Assembly: GCA_030374805.1 (NCBI GenBank)
Contig: JARGSG010000106.1
Location: 1-64,000, forward strand
Direction of reading: 5' to 3'
DNA from: Gracilaria gracilis
Lineage: Eukaryota; Rhodophyta; Florideophyceae; Gracilariales; Gracilariaceae
Length of the DNA: 64,000 nt
The notes under the pieces are model-generated. The model was not told where the DNA came from. It saw only the letters and a program-made list of their open reading frames with translations, and made no database searches. Shown piece by piece: positions 1 to 10,049 of this stretch. Position 1 is the first letter of the stretch. Each line of letters begins with the position of its first letter. The translations under genes and the position numbers were made by a program.

Positions 1-28
1 CCACCGCTGTGGTAATGTCTACCCCGCT

Positions 29-856
29 GTGGAACGTTGTACGATGTTCATCGATGGGCTGAGCCCAGCCATCAAGTCACTCGTTGTCCGACGTCGGGAG
101 GAACAAGCGAGGATTATCTACCTCGAGTTGTCCAAGCGGCACGTGCGGAGGGTGATGCAGTACGTGCTCGGGTTCCTCATTCGAGGTCGAAGTCCGCGAA
201 AGCACTGGTGATGGAGGACCGCTCCCCGTCGCTCTCGCTGGTAGCGGCTGAACACCCTCAACAGGATATGACAACGTGCAGTTGGCGCACGTCGAAGTCC
301 TCTCCGTACCGACTACGGAACTCCCGTCAACGACGGAGACCACGTTCGATACAGTGCTGGCAGACCCAGCGCTGTACGGGGGACAACCGTCGTGTGACGG
401 CGCCTTCAATCCCATATTCGAATAAAGGTACCGTTTTCAACGGCCTGGGTGGAGGGACCCACGCCTTGTGGTTCGTTTCACATCACCGGTATTCGGAAGG
501 ATAACCTGCAAGCAGGACGTTTGCGACTGATGTGTCACCTGTGCTACACGCACGGTCACACATCGCCACAGTGCCTCCTCTCACTGAGAAAAATGGCTAA
601 AGTAGTGTCGAACTACGAAGCCCTGACCCCAGAGGAGAAGCGCACAGTGCCCATCGCATCGTACTTGCGCGCGAAGTTGGACCTTTCGCATGCTCTCCCG
701 TCTGCGCGGTCCGCTCCGATGAAGTCGGCTGCCCCCGCCCAGCAGGCGTACGTTCCAAACACCACTCACGTAGAAAACCCTCAGCGAGGAATCCGAGCCC
801 TCGTTGTGGAGGAGCCTGAGCAGCCGCCGCAGGCGGAAGCCCAGGAAAACAAATGA
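29..856 (+). pseudogene. Gag remnant of the Ty3/Gypsy element, with zinc knuckle
   Basis: The end of this stretch encodes CHLCYTHGHTSPQC, an exact C-x2-C-x4-H-x4-C zinc knuckle (about 527-570). This motif is the usual nucleic-acid-binding motif at the end of retroelement nucleocapsids. The text before it (around 40-200) has the charged helical character of a capsid C-terminal region but is too eroded for a firm domain call. It lies directly upstream of the protease and reverse transcriptase, as expected for gag. Fossil, broken. Confidence 0.65.
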
Positions 857-918
857 AGGGAGTCTCCCCTCAGGGAGAGGCGCCCTCAGAGTCGAGGTAG
901 CAGACGCCCAAGGCGTCG

Positions 919-3429
919 TTGCATCGCTCCCCGGTGAAGATCCTGTCAAGCAGTGACACCGCTGACGCAAATTCAGAACACTTGGGTGTTCTGCGTCGAC
1001 CGTGGATACGGGTAAAGAATAACCGGATCCCGAATAGAATCATGGTCATGGCCAAGCGAAACTATAAAGTTTACGCCGATCTTGGCCTCAACCCCCAGTT
1101 TCTGGTAAGATTTCTAACTGTCCTGGACACAGGTGCTGGCCCGAACTTCGTCGTGGAGTCCGTATTTCCCCCGCTGGTGTGGTCTCGTATCCACTCCGAA
1201 GCGGTCCCGAACGTCGCTGACGCGAATAACAACCCGTTATCAACGGTGGGAACCGTCGACTTGGTCGCCCGGTTGGGCACCTCTATGGTGAAGCTCGACT
1301 TTGTCGTCTGCCGTTCGTTGGCTGCGCCAGTTAAACTGGGATGCGATTACTGCGACAGGTTTGTCGAAGCAATCCGGCCGCGCCTCAGGCGTGTGGAACT
1401 CGACGACGGATCATCGGTACCGATTGTTCGTCGCCCGCTTAAGCGCGCTTCACAGAAGCAAGTTCCGCTGCCTGCTGCGCAGGAACCATCGCCCGCCACG
1501 CGGGAGTCAACGAAGCTCCGCGTTGCCGCGTCGGTTACTTTACCGCCGGAGTCCCAGGTTATGGTGAAGGTCAACTCCCGTCAACACGGCATTCGGGTCG
1601 TACAGCCCCTTTCCTCGTTGTACGAGAAGTGTCAACTCGCCTTTGCAAACGGAATTGTGCAGGTGCACCCGGATACTCCGTTTCGAATCTTGGTTGCCAA
1701 CCTTGGCACCAAGCCCCAGTATCTGGTAAAGAACCAAGTGATTGGATCAGTCACCCCGCACCCGCTCGCGATGCTCTGGACGCGGATGACTGCTGCCGAT
1801 GTTCTCGGATTGGTTACCTCCCAGGAGGGAGACAGTTCAGAGAACCCCGAAGTTTCGTCTAAGGAGGGGGAGGACACCGCCGTTTCAACGGGGAAGTCGC
1901 CGAATGATTCGGATTTGCAACCTGTTTCCGACACAGGACAGCGCGGTCCCAGAAGCTGCGACCGGCTTGACCCGGTGAAGGCTCTCGAAGAGCTGGACCT
2001 CGGTCATGTACCGGATTCGCACCGCGATCGACTCCGTAAAATGCTACGAGAATTTACCACTATGTGGGATGGCTCTCTTGGAGAGATTTCTGCGACGGAA
2101 CACCGTATCGACTTGTTGCCGAACGCGCGTCCGGTTGTGCAACCCCCGTACAGGGCAGGACCGAAAGCTCGGGAGGAGGAGCCGTTCGAAGTGGACAAGA
2201 TGCCCCGCGCCGGGGTGATTGAACCCGCTCAGTCCCCCTGGGCTTCTCCAGTTGTACTGGCATTGAAGACCGACGGCACGTGGCGATTTTGTATCGACTA
2301 CCGCCGGCTCTACGCCATAACTGTACGGGACAGCTACCCCATACCGCGTATGGACGAGTGCATTGACTCGCTTGGCGATGTGACCGTGTTCACGGCGTTG
2401 AATGCCAATTGGAGATATTGGCAAGTACCTGTAAGGGAAGAGGACCGCGACAAGACAGCGTTTGTCTGTCACTCTGGTTCCTACCGCTTCAAGCGGATGC
2501 CGTTTGGTTTAACCAACGCCCCCGCTACGTTTCAACGAGCGGTCGATATCCTGCTCAACAGGTTCAAGTGGCGGTCGTGTTTGGTATATCTGGATGACAT
2601 CATCGTCTTCTCAGATAACCTTGACGACCACGTCACCCACGTGCGGGAAGTCCTAACCGTGTTACGGGATGCTGGTATTACCCTCAAGCTGAGGAAATGT
2701 GAGTTCTTCACAGATACGATCAAGTATCTGGGACACGTGATCCGTCCTGGACGGCTGTCGATCGAGGAAGCTCGCGTCAAATCCCTCGTTGAGGCAAAGC
2801 AACCCCGTACTCAGACGGAACTCCGGTCCTTTCTGGGGCTAGTCAACGTCTATCGACGGTTCATTCCGAACTTTTCGGATATCGCGGCGCCGCTTAACAC
2901 GCTACTTTGTAAAGGACAGCCACCGAAACTGGAACCCTTAACGCCCGCGCAAGCGGATGCGTTCAACTCCTTAAAGGAGGCTGTCACGTCAGCACCGATC
3001 CTATCGTTACCCAAATTGGGATTGCCGTACTCCGTGGATACGGACTCGAGCGACTACCAAGTCGGTTGCGCTCTTTTCCAAACCACCCCAGAAAGGGAAC
3101 GGAAGCCAATTGTTTATTGGTCGCGTTCGCTGAACGTTCACGAACGGAACTACTCTGTATCAGAGAAAGAGTGTCTCGCCGTTGTGTGGGCGCTTTCCAC
3201 TCTCCGCCCCTATCTTATGGGTGTTCAATTTACCGTATACACGGATCATTCCTCATTGAGGTGGTTGATGAATATCTCCGATCTATCGGGCCGCCTCATG
3301 CGGTGGAGACTCCGCTTAGCGGAATACGACTTCACAGTCATATATAGGAAGGGAGCGTTGAACACTCAGGCTGATGCGCTTTGGCGTCTAACCACGAGTG
3401 AGGAAGCCCTCGCAACTGAAGATGATTAA
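919..3429 (+). pseudogene. Ty3/Gypsy pol: protease, reverse transcriptase, RNase H
   Basis: An aspartic-protease active-site motif (LDTGAG) lies near 1,123. The reverse transcriptase follows with FCIDYRRL (about 2,290), FKRMPFGLTNAPATFQ (about 2,490) and the catalytic YLDDIIVFS (about 2,590). RNase H motifs (KECLAVVWAL, YTDHSSLRWL) lie near 3,170-3,270. This protease-RT-RNase H order is that of Ty3/Gypsy pol, in which RNA is copied to DNA inside virus-like particles. The integrase lies immediately downstream. Part of a fossil element that as a whole looks broken. Confidence 0.92.
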
Positions 3430-3492
3430 ATCCCGTGCTTCGTCGTGGACGGAATAGAACCGGAAGATCCGGATTAGCCGGAAGATCCGGAT

Positions 3493-4617
3493 ATGGATGC
3501 TGACTTTGACGAACTCCTCGCCTCTGGCGAGGGTGCCACTGAGAAACCCCCACCGGGGAATTTTGTTCCCATTACTCCAAAAGAACTGGTAAGAGAGCAG
3601 TTCGGAGACCCCTTTTGTGTAGAGATACGCGCCCGTCTTAACGGTGGTGCGGTACTCCCTTTCGAGGTGAACGACCGAGGATACCTCACAATGACAGTTC
3701 AGGCAAACCCACAAGTCGTGGTTCCGCATTCTCTGCAGTCGCGGGTGTTGCATTTGACGCACTACTCGAAGATCGGTCGTCACGCCGGAGGCCGGAAGCT
3801 TTATCTCACCCTGAGAAGGGACTTTTACTGGCCCGCCATGGCGGTGGATTGCTACGCCACGGTACGTTTCTGTACAGAATGTTCAAAGAACCGAGTTAAA
3901 CTTCGGAAGAACAGCAAGGCACTGAAGCTTTTCCCCGCCAGAGGACCGCTCGAGTTTGTCGCGATCGACATTCTCGGACCACTCCTCACAACGAGGCGGG
4001 GCAACAAGTTTTTACATGTCATCACCGACCGCTTCTCGAAGCTGGTTCGGACAGTCCCTCTTCGGAGGATATCCGCCTTCACGGTGGTTAACGCGTTCGC
4101 TACTCATCGGGTATTTGCGTATGGACCTCCAGTGTAGTTGTTATCCGACAACGGAAAGCAGTTTGCGTCCAGGTTCTTCCAGGATGTGTGTCGCATCCTG
4201 GATGTAAAGAACCTGTTCACAACTACTTATCATCCCCAATGTAATGGGCAAGTCGAACGGTTTAACCGGACAATGCTCGCATCTCTGCGTTCGTACGTCG
4301 CTGACCACCCAAAGACATGGGATCTGTACGCTGACGCGATTACCTTCGCCTACAACACTCAGGTTCACCGGACTACTGGGGTATCGCCATTTGAGTTGGT
4401 ACTATCCCGTTCGCCCCCGCCTGTGGCGTTGGAACCGCAAGCTACGATTGGAACCTTCCCATCCGTGGGCGACAACCGTAACAATTGGAAACAATGGCTA
4501 ACCAAGTTGGTTCCCGCTACGCGGAAGTCTATCGAACGTGCCCAGGCCGCTTACAAGCGTGATTTTGACAACCGCTTACGGCGTCCTGACACTCCGCCAA
4601 TCGCGGCTGGTAACTAA
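3493..4617 (+). pseudogene. Ty3/Gypsy integrase region
   Basis: An HHCC zinc-binding module (H and C residues between about 3,757 and 3,885, ending CTECSKNR) precedes an RNase H-like catalytic core. Recognisable core blocks are FVAIDILGPL (about 3,955), LSDNGKQF (about 4,138) and TYHPQCNGQVERFNRT (about 4,225), which carry the family's D,D-35-E positions. The integrase joins element DNA to the host chromosome. Position after RNase H supports the Gypsy assignment over Copia. Fossil, broken. Confidence 0.88.
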
Positions 4618-4677
4618 ATCTATGTACGAAAGGAGTACTATAACCCGGAACGGAAAAGGCGTCACAAACTCTCGCCA

Positions 4678-6235
4678 GTGGCGGACGACCCCTTCAGGGT
4701 GATATCTACAACTACCGACACTGTTGTGGTGAAGATGGGAGATACGCACGAGCGGTTATCCCGCGATCGCGTTGTCCTGGCCCCTCCACCCTCGTCGGAG
4801 GTAGTACTGGACAGTACTTCCGTTTCTACGGGAACAGCAACACCGGACAATCCGGGAACATCTGTGGTCGAACGACCTTCAGTTCTACCACACCCCACCC
4901 GGGGCCTCTTAGATATTCCGATGTTATCGGAAACGCCGGCACAGCCGGAACACTCAGGCCTACATGGACCAATGCCTTCTTCTTCTACCGCCCATGGTAG
5001 GATTATCACCCGCCAAGCGGGGACCCCCAACGCACCCCCTCTTGCTCCGTCTAAGGAAGGGGAGGGAAACAGCTGCTCCGATGGGGATCTTTCGCCGTCG
5101 CAACGTAATTCGCGCCGTGAAGCACGGGAAGGTGCCGCAGAATCTCTGCCGCTCTCGCGGAACGACAGTCAAGCTGCAGTGCCAAGCCCCCCTCAGGGTG
5201 TGTCGTCCCCGAACGTCGACGAACCCTCCTTGGAGGCAGTTGAACCTGCATCGCAGTTGTCGCAGCACCTGGAGAACACCATCCCTTCGGGGAACGTTCG
5301 TAAGCACCTGTCAGTGGGGCCCTCCGGACGGGAGGACGCTGCGGCAGAGGAACCCAGCACTGGGAATGCAACACCTCGTGGCGAGGCAACTACCCCCATG
5401 AAGGGCAAGGCGCGCTTGCGCAGTCGCACTCCGAGCGTCTCGGTAGAACCTGGCACTGCCAGCACGACACCGGCCGCTCCGGAGTTGGCACCCATCTACG
5501 ACGGCACACTACGCCCGACCAAGTCGAAACCTCCCCAAGTAGCGGGCACAGCTCCGGCTGTACACGCCCCACACGGGAAGAGTGCTGTACACGCCCCACA
5601 CGGGACCAGCACAGCACACACCGGCTTACCGGAAATAGCCACCGCACGCGGGGTGCTAAGCCAGCAGGGCACGGCGCAGCCGTTGAAGGGTCCACGGGCC
5701 AGGAGGGCGGATCGGACTAGGGCAAACTCTAGCCAAACATTGTTGGAGTCACGTGCCCGTACGTGGGGGGACGCACCGGACGCGCCCCTTCCCGCTGAGC
5801 GCGGAGCACCCCCGCCGGGGGATACGACGACAACGTCATCGCCAAGGCGGATCGACCCACGCAGACTTGCAATACGGGGCGACTACCACCCAAGTGGGAT
5901 ACCAGCACCCTGTAAAGGCGGCACCGATACGACCTCGGTGGGCCCCGACACCCTCTTGAGGGACACTTTCCCCCATGAAAAGACCGCTCCACGCGAAATG
6001 ACGACAATACGGCAAGGCCGGGAAGTGTACGTGGAGGAGTACGTCTTCGACCTAGTAATCGGGCATTCCTACGACTAGAACGGCGACCTGCTCTACCGCG
6101 TCCATTGGTACGGCTATGGCCCCGAAGGGCATACAGAGGAACCGATCGAACATCTCCCCCGATCACGGGTCGTACAGTATCACCGGCGCGCCGGCACCGC
6201 ACTACCAGGCACGCTGGAAAGAGCCCAAGTGGGAT
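4678..6235 (+). pseudogene. Pro/Ser/Thr-rich C-terminal region of the Gypsy element with chromodomain-like end
   Basis: After the integrase core comes roughly 450 codons of low-complexity text rich in P, S, T and A, far longer than the usual integrase C-terminal linker. Within it a 33-bp unit encoding AVHAPHG is repeated in tandem near 5,565-5,610. The last part (about 6,020-6,200) reads like a chromodomain, with aromatic residues in YRVHWYGYGPEGHTEEP that match the YLVKWKGY..NTWEP signature. A chromodomain in this position defines chromoviruses. Fossil, broken. Confidence 0.6.
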
Positions 6236-6384
6236 AATTGGTAACCGTCCAGGACGGGAGAAAAGAAGGAAGACCGAATAGAAGTATAATTGAAGAAGGA
6301 CCGTCGAGGACGGGAAGTTTACGTTGTGTTCATCATGTTGTCATGGAAGAGCCGGTCGAACCGGAAGACAACCCGGGACGGGCA

Positions 6385-7116
6385 CTAGTGGTTCGAGCCG
6401 CTACCCCCACTAGGTGGAGCACCCCCGCCGAGGCGGTTCGCCAGGGCATCCGCCATTTCGACGACATCACCCGAAGCTTCGGTGGCGCTGAGGCCTGCAC
6501 CACGCAGGAAGCGAGCAATGATCTCGTGCTCATTAAGCGGCCCAGAACTGGGATTGCCTGATCCAGCGTTCGCCGAAGGCGGAGGAAGAACATTTTCTTG
6601 TTCCGTCGTCACCGCCGCACCGGACTGCCCCGTATTGGGATCAGCGGGAGTATTCGAACCCGGCTCCGCCGGAGCGTTACCAACTTGGTTGTCATTCCCG
6701 ACCGCATCGGCTTCGTCACCGTCGTCTCCGACCGTCTCGCCCGATGCATCGGGGTCGTTATCCACCATTGGATCGGCCCCGCTGTAAGCGTGATAATAAT
6801 CGTCCGAGTCGACGTACCCTCGCAGGTGGTCGCTGGGGATTTCACGCGGGGCAGCCCGGAATTCTTCCGCTTGCTCGCGGCTGATTTTCTGGTAGTCCCA
6901 CGGGTCGAAATACACGAAGTCGCCCGCGAGCGGGGTATTGCGCCCGAGTCCGGGACCGGAACCGCCACTACCACCGTCTCGACGGCCACTCTGTTCGATG
7001 GGAACCTCGTCCAACTGAACGTTCTCGATGTAATCGAGTAGCCCCAGCTTTTCTTCCTCGTTGGCAGTACCCCAAAGGGGGATTCGCAATTCCAGGCTAC
7101 GGATGGCTGCCCGCAC
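6385..7116 (-). pseudogene. Gag-like frame of the minus-strand LTR element (downstream part)
   Basis: About 240 codons, starting with a charged segment (LLDYIENVQLDEVPIEQ) and changing to a long acidic, Asp/Gly/Asn-rich and then Pro/Gly/Ser-rich tail. It follows the other gag-like frame on the same strand and ends about 145 bp from the end of the plus-strand Gypsy element. It could be the C-terminal part of the same structural protein. Part of a fossil element. Confidence 0.35.
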
Positions 7117-7312
7117 GCGGGGTTGTACGTACCAAAGCCGATACTGGTCGTAGGCCTCGGTGAGGACCTATGCCGCGAAGCGGGTAGCCCACTCGGTCAC
7201 CACAACCGACCATAGCCCCGACCGGGGATCCGTGAGGAGGAACGACCCCATATAGGTGAAGACCGGGGGCAGTTCAACATAACACCCCCCGGCACGCCTC
7301 CAGGGAGGACCA

Positions 7313-8458
7313 CTACTCTGGGAGTGGGACGTACCGACCACGTCGGTGGGGTGCAGCGATGCGCTCTACCTCCAAGTTTTGGTATGGAACGAAGAACCCG
7401 AATCGGGAGCGCCAACGCCGTTCATAACGGATGAAGTTCTGAAGGAAGTTCGACCGGGACGCCCGAGGAAGGTAGCGGAACTCAGCCCGAAGTATCGGTC
7501 GCTCCCAGCACATGGCTATTTGCGGCGCTGCGGGAAAGTTCCTCCATGTGAAGGTTTCTAACGCCGCAAGGGGGTCGCAGTACGTCATCTCTCCGCGTGT
7601 GCGGTAAAACGCGACATCAAAGTCGTACCCCGCGGGGATCGGGAACTCGAATGGAGCCCGGCGAAGCCGATGGTAACCGAGCATGACGAGCGCCGCGTGT
7701 GCGCTAGCCACCGATTGTCTGCCGTCACGACGGATATGATGGGTAAGACTCGCTATGCGGTTCATCCAATCCCACGACCCCGTGACCTCGGCGGGTAGGG
7801 TCCCCGGAAGGGTGTTGGTTGCATCAGCGTACGCCATGACCAATGCCTCATTGAGGACTGCCAATGCATGATACCAGGGCGCGTGCCTCAACTTGAGGGA
7901 GTGGAACCGATTGTTCGGATTCAACCCCACCAGGGTATCGTAATGCGGCCAGACGCGCACCGGCATGCCGGCTGGTATGACTCCCCCCATCGGGTGAGGC
8001 GCTAGCAGGCCTGCCCCCGCAACGGGTTGGTTAGACGGGTGAGCCGTGGGCTGCGTCGTCGGGAGCGCCCCTGTTTGCGCCCCTGCTTGCGCAGGTTGGT
8101 TGCCGACTTGCGGAAGTTGTTGGTTGGTGTTGCCCTGTGGCAGGGGGACGGACTGGAAGCCGGTGAAATATCCCTGCGGAGGGTGGTTCGGTTGCTGACC
8201 GGACATTTCGGTGATGGTTAAGTCGATAACCGGCGTAGCCGGGGAAGTTGAGTGCGTTGGTGAGGCTCGAGGAACGCGTTGTCGGAGGGATTCGCCTTGT
8301 GAAGGAGTATGCGCTGCGTAGGCAGGTGTGGTGTGCGCTGGGTCGAAGGGAATTGCCGGCGAGCCGGAGGGGGTGGTTTTTTTATAGCCTTGGTCCGCCA
8401 TCGAGTCGCTCGCGAAAAGCGTCGCGCCCTCGAGTAAGGAGGGGGATATGAAGTGCAA
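7313..8458 (-). pseudogene. Gag-like frame of the minus-strand LTR element (N-terminal part)
   Basis: About 380 codons. The first 130 residues are low-complexity, rich in P, T, Q and A. The remainder is globular and contains FHSLKLRHAPWYHAL and an aromatic-rich end. It lies downstream of the LTR-like sequence at 8,600-9,244 with a leader of about 150-250 bp, which is the expected place for gag. No recognised domain. The assignment rests on position only and belongs to a fossil element. Confidence 0.45.
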
Positions 8459-9846
8459 CGCCCTCCTTGAGGGATTCCCATGACTTACTTATTTCCCACA
8501 TGTCGGCTGGGTTAATTATGACTACATACGATGGCAACGTTGGTGGATGGGACACGTGGGACACGGCAGAGTCCAGGAAGTTGGCACAGCATGGCTGGTA
8601 GTTCTGCACCCTTTCTGGGGGTATTCTAGATTATTGTGGTATTTGCCGTATAGTACGGGAGGCGAGCTACACTACTTAGTGCGCCGGCAACTCTGCCGTC
8701 TCACCCAGTAAACCTCCCCCAACCAGGGTTTTGGCTCTAGACTGCTTCGCCTTCGGCGGTACTCAACTCCTCCTTGGAGAGATATCCCGTAGCCTACGGA
8801 CTGTCTATCCTCCCTGCATCCCCTAAACGAACCCACTATTGGGAGTATTTACCAATCGCTGTCGCGTGCGCCCTTGTATAAGGTTTCCACAGGCTTTGCC
8901 GTATCCTTAACCACATCTTGTGGACTCCCCTTTTCCTTTTTTTTCCTTTCCCTTTTTCTCCTTGCTTTTGGGTGGGGACTCCGCCACTCGCAGCCTGTGC
9001 TGACACCGCGTCGCACTCGTTACACTATGGACACTTCCGCTCCTTGGTGGATAACACACACACGCCGCTCACGCGGAATACCTTCTTGTCTCACCTTCCT
9101 ACGCTCTTCGTGAAGGGTGGCCTCGGCCTTACTCCCCGACTTAGTGGTGTCATCCCTGGAAGGGTTCTGCTTGCTGTGCTACCTCGTGTGAGGAAGATCC
9201 CGAACGTCTTCGTGGTTCTCTCCCCATTGGGGCATTGCACTACATCCACCAAGGAGGCGAAATGTCCACAGTGTGGCGAGGGCGAAACGGTGTCAGCACA
9301 GGCTGCGAGTGGCGGAGTTCCCACCCAAAAGCAAGGGGAAAAAGGGAAAGGAAAGAAAAGGAAAAGGGGAGTCCACAAGATGTGGTTAAGGATACGGCAA
9401 AGCCTGTGGAAACCTTATACAAGGGCACACGCGACAGCGATTGGTAAATACTCCCAATAGTGGGTTCGTTTAGGGGATGCAGGGAGGATAGACAGTCCGT
9501 AGGCTACAGGATATCTCTCCAAGGAGGAGTTGAGTACCGCCGAAGGCGAAGCAGTCTAGAGCCAAAACCCTGGTTGGGGAGGTTTACTTGGTGCGACGGC
9601 AGAGTTGCCGGCGCACTAAGTAGTGTAGCTCGCCTCCCGTACTGTACGGCAAATACCATAATAATCTAGAATACCCCCAGAAAGGGTGCAGAATTACCAG
9701 CCATGCTGTGCCAACCTCCTGGACTCTGCCGTGTCCCACGTGTCCCATCCACCAACGTGGCCATCGTATGTAGTCATAATTAACCCAGCCGACATGTGGG
9801 AAATAACTAAGTCATGGCAATCCCTCAAAGAGGGCGTTGCACTTCA
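8452..9846. repeat. Large inverted repeat made of LTR plus leader, two ~600-bp arms around a 191-bp spacer
   Basis: The left arm (8,452-9,052) and right arm (9,244-9,846) are reverse complements of one another, about 95% identical by eye; I counted six differences over roughly 165 outer positions. The spacer, 9,053-9,243, holds the first ~190 bp of the minus-strand LTR, which is present only once. The right arm is therefore a plus-oriented copy of the LTR without its start, followed by the same leader. Beyond 9,846 the leader copy stops and unrelated DNA begins. Confidence 0.9.
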
Positions 9847-10049
9847 AGTGTGCGTAGGGCACAGTCCTGGGGAGCGTTCACCGCAAACAATCGCCTTTGC
9901 AGCAGATCTACCTGGAGCAGGAGTTGTAGAAATCTGTCATTATCTGGTGTCGTACATCGGGAAACTCCCATGATTGCATACCAAAGATAAGGGAACAGAT
10001 CTCTTCTCATCTTACCAGTAACACCAGCGTGCTTCTCATTTTCGTTCTT

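Larger units (their letters stand above)
1..6240 (+). mobile_element. Ty3/Gypsy LTR retrotransposon with chromodomain-like tail, left end outside window
   Basis: Parts lie in Ty3/Gypsy order on the plus strand: gag remnant with a CCHC zinc knuckle, aspartic protease, reverse transcriptase, RNase H, integrase, then a long Pro/Ser/Thr-rich region ending in a chromodomain-like stretch (about 6,020-6,200). Integrase after RNase H and a terminal chromodomain are typical of the chromovirus branch, in which the chromodomain steers integration to marked chromatin. The 5' LTR would lie left of the window. No 3' LTR could be recognised after 6,240, where the DNA runs straight into a second element on the opposite strand. 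The copy looks broken, with several breaks, and is best read as a fossil. Age cannot be estimated without both LTRs. Confidence 0.9.
6385..9244 (-). mobile_element. 5' part of a second LTR retrotransposon: LTR, leader and gag-like frames
   Basis: Read on the minus strand, an LTR begins at 9,244 with TGTAGTGCAATGCC. The sequence just inside it is similar to the solo LTR at 24,691. A leader follows, then two open stretches at 8,458-7,313 and 7,116-6,385. Their products start Pro/Thr-rich, continue into a conserved-looking globular part (VWPHYDTLVGLNPNN onward) and end in an acidic Gly/Ser-rich tail. Position just after LTR and leader makes them gag-like; no zinc knuckle or enzyme domain is seen. 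No pol of this element is in the window, so the copy is partial. Family is probably Gypsy-type but unproven. Confidence 0.6.

Noticed and set aside
9245-9846. Right arm of the inverted repeat as an independent complete LTR
   Set aside because: It lacks the first ~190 bp of the LTR and its leader stops at 9,846, so it is a partial inverted copy.
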